A DNA stretch of 64,000 nt from CAWGXG01 sp963826505 (GTDB lineage Bacteria > Chloroflexota > Anaerolineae > Aggregatilineales > Aggregatilineaceae): positions 672,682 through 736,681 of the forward strand of contig CAWGXG010000005.1 of NCBI GenBank assembly GCA_963826505.1, in the 5' to 3' direction. Both the position numbers and the translations under genes were made by a program. Below the pieces are notes generated by a model. It had not been told where the DNA came from. It ran no database searches and was given only the letters and a program-made list of their open reading frames with translations. Shown piece by piece: positions 9,509 to 18,660 of this stretch (positions are counted from its first letter, which is position 1; the number at the start of each line of letters is the position of its first letter).

Positions 9509-10152
9509 CGCGCGCGGCCTTTTTGCACTTCAGCCAGAAATGCGCTCGCCCGGCGTGTGAGTTCGTCCATATCGCCGCGATCGAGCAGCTTTTGATCGAC
9601 CAGGCTGCTGCCCACGCCTAACGCCGCCGCGCCTTTGCGGATAAACTCGGCGGCGGTCGTGAGATCGACCCCTCCCACCGGCACGATCTCCAACTGGGGC
9701 AGCGGGGCCAGCATCGCTTTGATCAGGTCCGGGCCGCCCACGCTGGCGGGGAACAATTTCACCATGTCCGCGCCAGCCTCCCACGCCGTCAGCGCTTCGG
9801 TAGGCGTGTAAATGCCCGGCATGACCGGGATGCTGTACCGGTTGCACAGGGCGACCACTTCCAGCTTCAACGTGGGCGCGACGATGAACCCCGCCCCCGC
9901 CAGGATCGCCGCGCGCGCCGTTTCTGCGTCCAAAATGCTGCCCGCGCCGAACAGGACATCGTTTCCCATCTTTTTGGTAGCCTGGGCAATCACGTCCAGC
10001 GCGCCCGGCGTGGTCATGGTGACCTCGATCACCCTGACACCCCCCTGGCGGATCGCTTCAGCGGCTTCGACCAACTGAGTCGACGACGTAGCGCGCATGA
10101 TCGCGATGACGCCCGTCTCCCGAATCAAAGCCAGACTTTCGCTCTTTTTCAT
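9505..10152 (-). CDS. eda: 2-dehydro-3-deoxy-phosphogluconate (KDPG) aldolase / KHG aldolase
   Basis: About 215 residues, class I KDPG/KHG aldolase fold. Visible residues are the Glu in VIEVTMTTPGA near residue 44 and the Schiff-base Lys in MVKLFPAS near residue 130, with the glycine-rich phosphate loop in VPVGGVDL. It splits KDPG to pyruvate and glyceraldehyde 3-phosphate. The open frame extends to 10227, but MKKSESLALIRE at ATG 10152 is the natural start, with an AAGGACG-type ribosome site. It follows the KDG-type kinase gene by about 40 bases and overlaps the M20 gene, giving a two-step KDG to triose pathway in one operon. Confidence 0.9.
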   Translation of the reverse strand: MKKSESLALIRETGVIAIMRATSSTQLVEAAEAIRQGGVRVIEVTMTTPGALDVIAQATKKMGNDVLFGAGSILDAETARAAILAGAGFIVAPTLKLEVVALCNRYSIPVMPGIYTPTEALTAWEAGADMVKLFPASVGGPDLIKAMLAPLPQLEIVPVGGVDLTTAAEFIRKGAAALGVGSSLVDQKLLDRGDMDELTRRASAFLAEVQKGRAR

Positions 10153-10192
10153 CGTCCACACGTCCTTAATCTCACGCTGCCCCGCAGATACC

Positions 10193-11335
10193 CTAACGCG
10201 CGGTGCGCTTGCCACCGCCGACCACATCCTCTTTAATCAAAGCCTGGACCTCGGCTTTATCCACGATGGGCAGATCAAACATCAGAGTCTGCTTCAGGCG
10301 CGTGGCCGCATCCCCCACCAGCACGCCCTTGGTGATGCCTGTATCGCTGAAATCTTCGGTCAGCAGCCCGTAGTAGAACCCGGCATTCCACGTATCTCCC
10401 CCGCCCAGCCGATCCAACAGAGTAATGGGGCGTACCTTAGGCGAACGGAAGAAATGCCCGCTGGCGCTCATCGCGGCTGATTCCCAGCGGTGCTGCTCGA
10501 AGCTGTCCGGATAGCGGATCGTGATGGCCACAGTCTCGACCTTGAACATCTCGATGACCTTCTGGGCAAACATGCGGATGTCGTCATCTTCCAGGTGCCC
10601 GATATCGCCGTCCACGATCTGTTGGGCCGTGTACTGCCCGCAGTCTATCCCGTACAGCTTGGCCATATCCTCGATGGTCGTGATCAACACGTCGATGTGA
10701 TCGGTGACAATCGGCGTCATGACCGCGCGCGCTTCGTCCGGACTCCACAACGTGCCCCGGTAGTTGAAATCCAGCCCGACCCGGCATTCCGGCGGTTTGT
10801 GCGACACCGCCTCCTTGAACGCCTCGTAATTGTAATTGCGTTCGTAGCGGCTGTGGCGCGCCAGCCCGAAGCTGATCCCGGAGGTATGAAACAGGCGGGC
10901 ATCGCGTAACGCGCATGGCCAGTCGACCATCCCGGCATCCAGTTTCGAGGCGGCCGAATACATGCGCTGGTAGATTCCCGAATTCTTGCGCGGGGTCCGC
11001 CCGATCTCGTAAATCAGGCGTCCGATCGGCTCGGTTTTGGGAGCAAATACGATGTGGTCCGTCTGGACGCCGTTCTCGCGCAGAATGTTGCGAGCGGCGA
11101 TCCCATATGGATTCTCAGGAACACGCGTGATGTATGCGCTGGCGATGCCCAGGCGGCTCAGCCCGATGGCCAGCGTGTATTCGCTGCCCGCCATCGACAG
11201 ATGGACCAGGCGCGTGCGTTCGGGGCGTTCCATGTCCGCCGGGGTATCGCGCACCATCACCTCCCCGAAGGTCACGAACATGGGACCCAGGCTAGCATCC
11301 CAACTCAGGTGATCCTGCATAATGTTGAAGATCAT
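10193..11335 (-). CDS. PfkB-family sugar kinase, 2-keto-3-deoxygluconate kinase-like
   Basis: About 380 residues of the ribokinase/PfkB fold. The C-terminal anion-hole and catalytic-base motif reads DRLGGGDTWNAGF near residue 320 (family consensus GAGD). The N-terminal FVTFGEVMVRDTP and the GSEYTLAIGLSRLG region match KDG kinases. The adjacent KDPG aldolase supports phosphorylation of 2-keto-3-deoxy sugar acid. Of several in-frame starts, ATG 11335 (MIFNIMQDH) is best because AGGGGGGAG precedes it; the frame stays open to 11353. It lies just downstream of the iclR remnant and shares its promoter-operator. Confidence 0.88.
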   Translation of the reverse strand: MIFNIMQDHLSWDASLGPMFVTFGEVMVRDTPADMERPERTRLVHLSMAGSEYTLAIGLSRLGIASAYITRVPENPYGIAARNILRENGVQTDHIVFAPKTEPIGRLIYEIGRTPRKNSGIYQRMYSAASKLDAGMVDWPCALRDARLFHTSGISFGLARHSRYERNYNYEAFKEAVSHKPPECRVGLDFNYRGTLWSPDEARAVMTPIVTDHIDVLITTIEDMAKLYGIDCGQYTAQQIVDGDIGHLEDDDIRMFAQKVIEMFKVETVAITIRYPDSFEQHRWESAAMSASGHFFRSPKVRPITLLDRLGGGDTWNAGFYYGLLTEDFSDTGITKGVLVGDAATRLKQTLMFDLPIVDKAEVQALIKEDVVGGGKRTAR

Positions 11336-11359
11336 GCGCTCCCCCCTTTTCACCGTGTC

Positions 11360-11572
11360 TTAAAGGCAGTGCGAGCCGCGCCACGTAACCCAATCCAGAT
11401 CGTGCAGCGAAATAGAACCAGGGGAATCGATTTTTGCGTTATAGACCGGGGCATTGTGGTGCAACAGGACGAAACGAATCGTCTCGCTGGTGGCGTCCGC
11501 CGAAATTTCAAGAAGCTGCAACCCGCGCGTCAGGGCATGAACTTTGTTCTCAGCCGTCATAAAGTGTTCCAC
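11360..11572 (-). pseudogene. Internally deleted iclR remnant (about 66-70 codons)
   Basis: The ORF begins MTAENKVHALTRGLQLLEI, matching the start of the intact IclR at 13711 (MTLESEVRALSRGLHILEI). It then jumps directly to ETIRFVLLHHNAPVYNAKI, matching the effector-domain stretch ETVHLVLLDQDQAVYVAKV of the same protein about 80 residues further on. The helix-turn-helix and linker are missing and the effector domain is cut short. The likely start is ATG 11557; an upstream ATG at 11572 lies within the operator. It leads the kinase-aldolase-amidohydrolase operon and may persist only as a leader ORF. Confidence 0.75.
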
Positions 11573-11633
11573 CTAACGGAACATTGGTCCATAATTCCTA
11601 ATATTATTGTACACTGAATTTATGCCGCTGCAA
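11565..11633 (-). promoter_or_regulatory. Promoter plus IclR-type operator, copy 2
   Basis: On the minus strand: -35 TTGCAG (11628-11633), 16-base spacer, -10 TACAAT (11606-11611), then the palindrome TGTTCC-N7-GGAACA (11565-11583). It has the same architecture and spacing as the module at 8221-8289, with a long identical block around the -10. It serves the iclR remnant, kinase, aldolase and amidohydrolase genes. Confidence 0.78.
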
Positions 11634-11828
11634 CCGGGCACGTATCGCGGCGTACTGCGCGTGGCGACATCGTGAGGCGGTAAAAATCATCTGTGCGAAA
11701 GGATTGCGCCCGAAACTATGCTTGAGGAGAATCGTTCATACGCTGTGAATCCGCGTCCGTGTTCTTGACAGGCTCGGTCCTGCATCACCACCAATACCTA
11801 TAGTTGACCTTACAAAGGGAGCCCAAAA
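11634..11828. other. Upstream region of the PPOX gene
   Basis: About 195 bases between the divergent module and the GTG start at 11829. It must contain the promoter of the PPOX-fold gene; no clear hexamers or operator are visible. Confidence 0.35.
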
Positions 11829-12320
11829 GTGACTGAAAAGCATAAGCACCCAGAGTGGATGGGAAAGAATAGTAAATTAACTGACGACGAAATCGCCGAA
11901 TTCCTCGCGGGGCCGGTCGTGGCACGCGTCGCGACTATCGATCAGGACGGTGTGCCCTATATCACCCCCGTGTGGCAAGAATGGGACGGAGATGCGCTGT
12001 GGGTCGTCCCGCGCGAGCGCTCTGCCTGGGTGAAGCACATCCAGGCCAACCCCAACATCGCCGTGTCCTGTGCGATGGACAGCGGAACCTACACGCGCGT
12101 GCTGATGCGCGGCAAGGCCGAAATCGTCTTCGGCCCGGCCCCGATGGCGGGCAAATGCCTGGAAGTCGCCAACCGGATGGCGACTCGTTTTTTGGGCGAG
12201 CGCGGCCCGGAATATCTGGTGCCCACGTTGGACCGCCCGCGTTATCTGGTCAAGATCACGCCCACCTCGCTCACCTCGTGGGATGGCGTGGAATGGGCCG
12301 AGAAGTACACCAAGAAATAG
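11829..12320 (+). CDS. Pyridoxamine 5'-phosphate oxidase-fold (PPOX/F420-type) protein
   Basis: A 163-residue split beta-barrel flavin- or F420-binding protein. The region VARVATIDQDGVPYITPVW near residues 36-54 is the usual nucleotide-cofactor-binding start of the family, and VLMRGKAEIVF follows. Such proteins reduce or oxidise small substrates with FMN or F420; which cofactor is used here cannot be read directly. The start is GTG, preceded by AAAGGGAG. It is a single-gene unit, ended by a strong hairpin shared with the convergent aminotransferase gene. Confidence 0.85.
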   Translation: MTEKHKHPEWMGKNSKLTDDEIAEFLAGPVVARVATIDQDGVPYITPVWQEWDGDALWVVPRERSAWVKHIQANPNIAVSCAMDSGTYTRVLMRGKAEIVFGPAPMAGKCLEVANRMATRFLGERGPEYLVPTLDRPRYLVKITPTSLTSWDGVEWAEKYTKK

Positions 12321-12341
12321 GCTCAGACTGCGGAATACACA

Positions 12342-12367
12342 AAACCAGGGGCGGCTGCCCCTGGTTT
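12342..12367. terminator. Bidirectional hairpin terminator between convergent genes
   Basis: Perfect 11-bp stem (12342-12352 with 12357-12367), 4-base loop, A/T-rich ends on both strands. It sits between the PPOX-fold gene stop and the aminotransferase stop and probably ends both transcripts. Confidence 0.85.
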
Positions 12368-12400
12368 GTCGTCAGACCATAGCGCGCGACCGTCAGCCGG

Positions 12401-13522
12401 TCACGCCGATGGTTTGCGTTCCTCAAGAATGTGCTTGAGCGCGTCCAGCAGTTCGTCAATATCCTCCAGGTGAATCGCCCCGCCCATGTGTCCAATGCGG
12501 ATCACGCGATCGCGATATTCACCGAAACCGTTCGTGATCTTGATGTTGTACCGGGTTTCGAGCGCTTTAATGATTTCTCCGGATGTCACACCCGGTGGGC
12601 AGTACGCGGCGGTGATTACGGGCGACATCAGCGACGCAGGCACAAACAGGGTCAGGCCCAGGGCGGTTAACCCGCTTCGCAGACGTTCCGCCATCATTTC
12701 ATATTGCTTCAGCCGTGCGTCAAGCCCTTGTGCGAACAGCGTCTGCAGGGAGGCGCGCATACCCAGCACGATCGCGGTCGGCATTGTAATCGGGAAGGGG
12801 TGCCAATCCTTCCAGTTCTCCGCGTACCATTGCCAGCGCCGCAGGTCCAGGTACCAGCTCCGAACGCACCCGGCTTGCTGCTCGATCACATCCCAGGCGC
12901 GCGGCCCGACCGCCACTAAACTCAGGCCAGCCGCCCCGCCCAGCCCCTTCTGTGAGGCCGACACCGTGAGATCGATGCCCCACGCGTCCATCTGGTATTC
13001 GGCACCCGCCAGCGACGACACGGCATCCACCATGAACAGCCGGTTGTGCGCTCGGACGACCTGCGCAATCTCACGCACGGGGTTCAAGACCGACGTCGAC
13101 GTTTCCAGGTGCACGACCACCACGCCCACAATCGCCGGATCGTCGGCCAGCACGCGCTCGAAAGCCGCTGGGTCTAGCGCCTGGTCGGCAGCAGCCTCAA
13201 CGGTGACGACGTCTGCCCCGTTAGCGGTCAGAATCTCGTGCAAGCGGTGGCCGAAATGCCCGTTCATCCCCACCACGACGCGATCGCCAGGGGCAAACAT
13301 GCTGTGTATGGCGGCATCAAGTCCCAGGCTGCCCGACCCCGGCATGATAAACACCTTGCCCGTCGTCGAAAAAGACTTCTGGAGAAGCGCAATGGTTTCA
13401 TTGTGCACTTCGAGCCACTGATCCCCGTAATGGACGTGATTCGGGCTGCCCATCCACTGCAATACATCGTCCTCAAGCTCGATTGGCCCCGGTATCATCA
13501 ACTTCAAATGTGAGTCTGGCAC
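12401..13522 (-). CDS. Class V aminotransferase (serine-pyruvate/alanine-glyoxylate type)
   Basis: A 373-residue PLP enzyme. The N-terminal LKLMIPGPIELEDDVLQWMG is typical of alanine-glyoxylate/serine-pyruvate aminotransferases. FMVDAVSSLAGAEYQMD carries the Asp that contacts the pyridine nitrogen, and SASQKGLGG near residue 190 carries the Schiff-base Lys. It moves an amino group between a small amino acid and glyoxylate or pyruvate; purine and allantoin catabolism often use such an enzyme. AGAGGGTGACG precedes the ATG. It is transcribed divergently from the IclR regulator, about 190 bases apart, which suggests shared control. Confidence 0.88.
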   Translation of the reverse strand: MPDSHLKLMIPGPIELEDDVLQWMGSPNHVHYGDQWLEVHNETIALLQKSFSTTGKVFIMPGSGSLGLDAAIHSMFAPGDRVVVGMNGHFGHRLHEILTANGADVVTVEAAADQALDPAAFERVLADDPAIVGVVVVHLETSTSVLNPVREIAQVVRAHNRLFMVDAVSSLAGAEYQMDAWGIDLTVSASQKGLGGAAGLSLVAVGPRAWDVIEQQAGCVRSWYLDLRRWQWYAENWKDWHPFPITMPTAIVLGMRASLQTLFAQGLDARLKQYEMMAERLRSGLTALGLTLFVPASLMSPVITAAYCPPGVTSGEIIKALETRYNIKITNGFGEYRDRVIRIGHMGGAIHLEDIDELLDALKHILEERKPSA

Positions 13523-13661
13523 GTCACCCTCTTTTCATAGCAATCGCAAGCGCGCTTCATGCTGGTCAATCGTAGCAAAATCAAATCCATTTGCAAGTAG
13601 CGGGTCCGTTTTTGGATAGGGCCGGGAACGTATTCGACAAGCACGCGCCGCAAAACAGGTT

Positions 13662-13705
13662 TATAATAGAACTAAATTATGGGCCAACGTTCCATCTGGT
13701 GGAAT
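13662..13705 (+). promoter_or_regulatory. iclR promoter -10 and putative autoregulatory operator
   Basis: A TATAAT box at 13662-13667 is followed by the operator-like repeat GTTCC-N7-GGAAT at 13689-13705, ending 5 bases before the iclR ATG. The half-sites and 7-base spacing equal those at 8222-8238 and 11566-11582, so the regulator probably represses itself and both minus-strand operons. No good -35 hexamer is seen at the expected distance. Confidence 0.65.
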
Positions 13706-13710
13706 TGCCA

Positions 13711-14491
13711 ATGACTTTGGAATCCGAAGTACGCGCTTTGTCGCGCGGGCTGCACATCCTGGAAATCCTGGCCGCGCACTCGAAAGGGTTGTCTCTGTCG
13801 ATAATTGCCCAGCAATCCGGGTTAGCCAAGAGCAGCACGCACCGCCTGCTCCAAACGCTGATCATGAATGGCTACGTCCGGCAAGACGCGCACAATTCCA
13901 ACACCTATTTTCCCAGCTTCAAGCTACTAACCCTGTCCAGCCAACTGATCCAGGATACAGACCTCACGGTGATCGCCCATCCCCACCTTGAACTCGTTGG
14001 CGCGCATGACCGGCGAAACCGTCCATCTCGTCCTGCTTGACCAGGATCAAGCGGTCTATGTAGCCAAAGTCGAATCGCCTAACCCCATTCGCATGTATTC
14101 ACAGATCGGCAACCGCGCGCCCCTGCATTGTACTGGTGTCGGGAAAGCCATTCTCGCTTTCCTGCCTTCCGAGCGGCAGGACCTTGTGCTCAAGGGCGAT
14201 TTGAGGCGTCACACCGCCCACACCCTGGTCGATCCCGATACGCTGCGCGCCCATCTGGACCAGATTCGCCGCCAGGGGTACGCCATCGATAACGAGGAAC
14301 ACGAGGACAATGTCCGGTGTATCGCCATGCCGCTGGTGTCAACCGGGGGCCAGGTCGCTGGTGCGATCAGCATCGCCGCGGTCAGCTATCGCGTGGACGT
14401 GCCGACGTTGGAAAGCTGGTACCCCCCACTGGCAGAGCATGTCCGCCAACTGAACATTGAGCTGGCGCATTACCTGGATTGGTATCGTTAG
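13711..14491 (+). pseudogene. IclR-family transcriptional regulator, one frameshift
   Basis: The winged helix-turn-helix (residues about 10-70, GLSLSIIAQQSGLAKSSTHR) and the GAF-like effector domain (TGETVHLVLLDQ onward) are in two frames that overlap near 13988-14000. A one-base change there joins HPHLEL to LARMTGET and gives a normal IclR of about 260 residues. The start ATG 13711 follows GGTGG and sits directly after an operator-like repeat; the frame is open upstream to 13591 without recognisable sequence. Its likely targets are the operons with matching operators. If the frameshift is real, the organism lacks this regulator; assembly error is more likely. Confidence 0.82.
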
Positions 14492-14585
14492 GCAGGCGCG
14501 CGGGGCGATTCATCATCACTCTGATACGACGCTGGAAGAGATTTTCTGAATGGTTTGAAGATAAAATTACACAGAGGACCGATCT

Positions 14586-15465
14586 ATGAGTGCTCATTTT
14601 GAGTATCACGCCCCGGCCACATGGGACGAAGCCGTCACCCTGCTGGCCGAATACGGGCCGGATGCGCGGCCGCTGGCGGGCGGCACCGATCTGCTGATCC
14701 AGTTGGAGCGCGGCCAGATCGCGCCGCACCATGTGGTCAGCCTGGTCGCCTGCCGGGATGGAACACGCTGGCCTTCAACGGCACGCTGCAGTTGGGCGCG
14801 GGCGCCACCTATCGCCAGATGGAAGCGCACACCTGCCCTGCTAACCCGGCACACCGCCCTGGTCGACGCCAGCCGCCAGATCGGCGGCGTGCAGGTGCGC
14901 AACGTCGCCACGGTCGCCGGGAATTTGTGCAACGCCTCCCCAGCAGCGGACGCCGTGCTGCCCCTGCTGGCCATGGACGCCATCCTGACACTGCGCGGGC
15001 CCGACGGCGAGCGGAGCGTGCCCGGCGGCGGAGTTCATCACCGGCCCGCGCCAGACCGCCCTGGCCTGGTGAGCTGCTATGCGCGATATCATCGTCCCGT
15101 TTCTGCCGGACAACACGGCACGGTGTTCCTCAAGGCGGGACGGCGGCGCGCGATGGAAATCTCGATGGTGGCCGTCGCTGTCCGCCTGACGTTCGCTTCC
15201 GGACGGCGACGTTGCCTGACGGCGCGCATCGCGCTGGGGGCAGTGGCACCGACTCCCTGCGTCCGCGCGAGGCCGAACACGTGCTGCAAGGGCAGCCCTT
15301 CTCGTCCGACCTGTCCGCGCGGCGGCGGAGAGTGCCGCCCAGGCGATCGACGCCCATTTCGGATGTGCGCGCCTCCGCGGACTACCGCCGCCACCTGACC
15401 GCAGTCATGGTCCGGCAGGCTCTCGAACAGTGCTGTGTCACCAGATCACGGAGAATCGTTTATGA
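14586..15465 (+). pseudogene. Molybdenum hydroxylase FAD-binding subunit (CoxM/XdhB-like), multiple frameshifts
   Basis: The N-terminus FEYHAPATWDEAVTLLAEYG and ARPLAGGTDLLIQLERG (FAD pyrophosphate-binding loop) are clear, followed in other frames by QIGGVQVRNVATVAGNLCN, the second FAD motif, and GTVFLKAGRRRAMEISMV. The full subunit would be about 290 residues. At least four single-base frameshifts lie between about 14745 and 15440. The ending HQITENRL overlaps the ATG of the iron-sulfur subunit (ATGA), which is normal for these operons. It passes electrons from the iron-sulfur centres to FAD in a xanthine dehydrogenase-like complex. Confidence 0.85.
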
Positions 15466-15946
15466 CAGCCGCAGGTCAATTACACTCCACATCAACGGCC
15501 ACCCGTACACGCTGGCGGTCGAACCCCACCGGACGCTGCTCAGTGTGCTGCGCGAGGATTTGGGCCTGACCGGCACGAAACAGAACTGCCTTGAGGCCGA
15601 GTGCGGCGTATGCAGCGTGCTGGTCGATGGGCAGGCCATCAATTCCTGCATTTTCCCGGTGATGCACGCCATCGGCAAAGAAGTGACGACCGTTGAAGGT
15701 CTCGCCCACGGCGGCGAACTGCACCCCATGCAGCGCGCCTTTCTCCAGTTCCAGGCGGTGCAGTGCGGTTACTGCATCCCCGGCATGATCATGTCGGCGG
15801 TGGCGCTGGTCAACGAAAATCCCGATCCCACCGACGAAGACATCGTTGCCGGGCTGGCAGGTAATCTGTGCCGCTGCACCGGCTACGCCAAGATCATCGA
15901 GGCGGTCCACGCGGCAGCGGATGAAATGAGGGCGAGTCATGGCTGA
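15462..15946 (+). CDS. Molybdenum hydroxylase 2Fe-2S subunit (CoxS/XdhC-like)
   Basis: About 160 residues with both iron-sulfur motifs: the plant-ferredoxin-like CLEAECGVCSVLVDG and the C-terminal CGYCIPGM ... GNLCRCTGY. It relays electrons from the molybdenum site to FAD. The natural start is ATG 15462, overlapping the previous gene, but the next eight codons are out of frame with the rest; one missing base near 15475-15480 reconciles them. The stop overlaps the start of the large subunit by eight bases. Order medium, small, large subunit is that of the CO dehydrogenase/nicotinate-type hydroxylases. Confidence 0.9.
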
Positions 15947-18308
15947 AAAAGTACACGAAGCGCGGCGCGTCGTCGGGACGATCGCTGCCGCGCCTGGATG
16001 GCTATGGCAAGGTCACAGGCCGGACGGTGTACGGCATGGATTATGCGGTAGCGGGCATGCTGCATGGCGCTGTCCTGCGCAGCCCTCACCCTTACGCTCG
16101 TATCAAACGGATCGACACGTCGCGCGCGCTGGCCTACCCGGGGTGCACGCCATCGTGACCAGCGACGATCTGCCCAGCGATCCGGCGCTGGTCACGCATT
16201 CCGCCGATATTCAGGAATACGCCGGCTGCCGAAACAACCCACGCGCTACGGGGATGTCGTGCACGATAACACGCTGCTGGCCAAAGACATTGTGCGCTAC
16301 GTCGGGCAACCGGTGGCGCTGGTCGCCGCAGACAGCGTCGAGGCCGCGCAGGCAGCGCTCGAACTCGTCGAGTGGAGTACGAACCGCTGACGCCGGTCTT
16401 CGATGCGGAAGAAGCAATCAAACCCGGCGCGCCGCTCGTCCACGAAGAGTGGGAGAGCTACGAAGCGCCGGAAGGCATGGGCCGCGAGGGTAACATCTGC
16501 TCGCGCTCGCGCATCCACAAGGGCGATGTCGCGCGCGCCTTCGCCGAAGCCGATCTGATCGTGGAACGCCACTACACGACCGGCATCCAACACCAGGGTT
16601 ACACCGAGCCGCGCGTCGCCGTGGCGGCGGTCGACGGGCAGGACGTGCTGACCATCTGGACCGGCACGCAGCTTCCCTTCAACATCCAGACGACAGTCTG
16701 CCGCCTGCTGAACCGGCCCTTCCAGCTCCGTGCGCGTGATCGGGCATGGGGTTAGGCGGCGGTTTCGGCTCCAAGCTGCTGTTGGGCGCGGAAGCCTTCG
16801 CCGCGCTGCTGACCCTGAAAACAGGCGGTCGCCCGGTGCGCGTCCTGATCCCGACGGCAGAAGATTTGCAAGACGGCTATCCCCGCCACCCTAGCCATAC
16901 CACCCTGCGCGCCGCCGCCAAGCGGGATGGCACCCTGACCGCGCTGCAAGGGCGCATAATCCTCGACACGGGGGCGTTTTCCGGCAGCGGACCCGGCCTC
17001 GCCTCGGTGACCACCCTCGTACTGGCCGGTCCCTACAAAATTCCCAACCTGGACCTCGAAGGGTTGGCGGTCTACACCAACAAGATGAATTTCGGCCCGA
17101 TGCGCGCGCCCTCCGGTCCCCAGGCCGCCTTCGCCCTGGAATCGCTGGTGGACGAAATCGCGGACGAGCTCGGGCATGGATGCCGTCGAGCTGCGGCTGA
17201 AAAATGTCGTCGACGAGGGCGATCCCGGCCCGACCGGCCAAACGCTGACCGGCGTCGGGATGCGCGAATCATTGAGAAGGGCCGCGCAGACGCTATCGGC
17301 TGGGGCGACGATCCCGGTCCCGAACCGGGGCAAGGGCATCGCGGTAAGTTGGTGGACCACGACCGGCGGCTCGTCCGGCGTTTACGTCAAGCTGAATCCG
17401 GACGGCACGGTCCTGCTGTCGTCGGGCGCGGTCGACATCGGGACGGGCGCGGTCGCTGCCGGAGCCGCGCAAGTATTGGCGGAAGAATTGGGCGTCGATC
17501 TGTCCGACATCCGGCTGGGCACGCCCGATACGACCATGTCGCCGTTCGACTACGGCGCGCAGGGCAGCCGCACGACGGTCGCCGTCGGGCGCGCGTGTAT
17601 GGAGGCGGCGGAACGACCTCAGGGCGCAGATCTTCGAGCTGGCCAGCGAGCTGCTGCAAGTGCCCGCCGAAGCGCTCGAACTGCGCGACAAAGCGGTCTG
17701 CGTGGAAGACGCGCCGCACATCCGCAAGACGTTGGCCGAGCTGGCGAGCTACAGCCTCGATGAGCGCGGTGGCTTGATCGGACGCGGCACGTTTATCGCG
17801 CCGCAAAACGGACCTACGACGAGATCGACCGTCACCAACCACTTCTACCCGACCTTCCACTCGCCGAGCTTCCACACGCACGCCGTCGAAGTCGAAGTGA
17901 ATCCGGATACCGGCGACGTACAGGTGCTGCGCTATGTCGTCGCGCAGGACGTCGGCTACGCTATCAATCCCGGCTTCGTGGAGGGTCAGATGCAAGGCGG
18001 CGCGACGCAGTCCATCGGTTATGCGCTGTCCGAGGAAATCGTCTATGGACCGGACGGGCGCGTCCTGAACCCCAACCTGACCGACTACAAAATGCCGACC
18101 ATCGCCGACGTGCCGCGCATCGAAACGGTGATCGTCGAAGCGCCGGGGCCGTTCGGGCCGTTTGGGGCGAAAGGCGTCGGCGAAGCCGCCGGTGTTGCCC
18201 GGTGCGCCCGCTATCGCCAACGCGGTCCGGCGGGCGACAGGCGCGCGCGTCCGCTCGCTGCCGATCACGGCGGAGAAGCTATGGCGCGCCATGAAGGGAG
18301 GATACTAA
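15939..18308 (+). pseudogene. Molybdenum hydroxylase large (molybdopterin) subunit, CoxL/XdhA-like, multiple frameshifts
   Basis: Fragments in three frames reassemble into a large subunit of about 785 residues. Seen in order: DIVRYVGQPVALVAADS, YTTGIQHQGYTEPRVAVAAV, the molybdopterin motif GLGGGFGSK (about 16749), NFGPMRAPSGPQAAFALES, YGAQGSRTTVAVGRA and, near the end, FGAKGVGE with the catalytic Glu. The form I CO dehydrogenase loop AYRCSF is not seen, so a hydroxylase of an N-heterocycle or aldehyde is more likely than CO oxidation. At least five frameshifts interrupt it. It is followed directly by the HapK-like gene. Confidence 0.88.
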
Positions 18309-18628
18309 ATGGCGGTCGTCTTCTGGTTCTCGCGGCTGCGTCCGGGCGTGAGACGCCGCCGACTACGAACGCTGGGTGCGCGAAGTCGATTACCGGCTGG
18401 CAAAGGAGATCCCCAGCATCCTCAGCTACCGGGTGCACCACATCCACGGGCCGTGCCTGGGCGAGACTCCACGCCTTACGATTATGTGGAGTGGTCGAGA
18501 TCACTGATATCGACGAGTTACCGGCGCGACATCCAGCAGCACCCGGCTGCCCAGATATCGCGGCGGAGATTGGACACTATGTGGAATCAGCGGGTAATGC
18601 CTGGGGCATGCCCCTGATAGAATACTAA
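18309..18628 (+). pseudogene. Small HapK/RedY-like dimeric alpha-beta barrel protein, frameshifted
   Basis: Frames combine to about 105 residues: FWFSRLRPGV, then DYERWVREVDYRLAKEIPS, ILSYRVHHIHGPCLGE, VVEITDID, RRDIQQHPA and GMPLIEY. This pattern resembles the small EthD-like/HapK (RedY-like) family of dimeric ferredoxin-fold proteins. The ATG immediately follows the TAA of the large hydroxylase subunit. At least three frameshifts are present. Such proteins are poorly understood; here a role as accessory or ring-cleavage-type enzyme for the hydroxylase product is a guess. The family call is tentative. Confidence 0.5.
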
Positions 18629-18660
18629 GTCGCAAGGGAAGTTTTTAAAAGGAGAACAGA

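Noticed and set aside
8281..13661. Shared 12-mer GCAAAACAGGTT at about 8286-8297 and 13650-13661
   Set aside because: Strand relation and position to genes differ; probably chance or minor, no regulatory logic visible.
15939..18308. Aerobic CO dehydrogenase large subunit
   Set aside because: The form I loop AYRCSF is not seen in any frame; generic molybdenum hydroxylase is safer.
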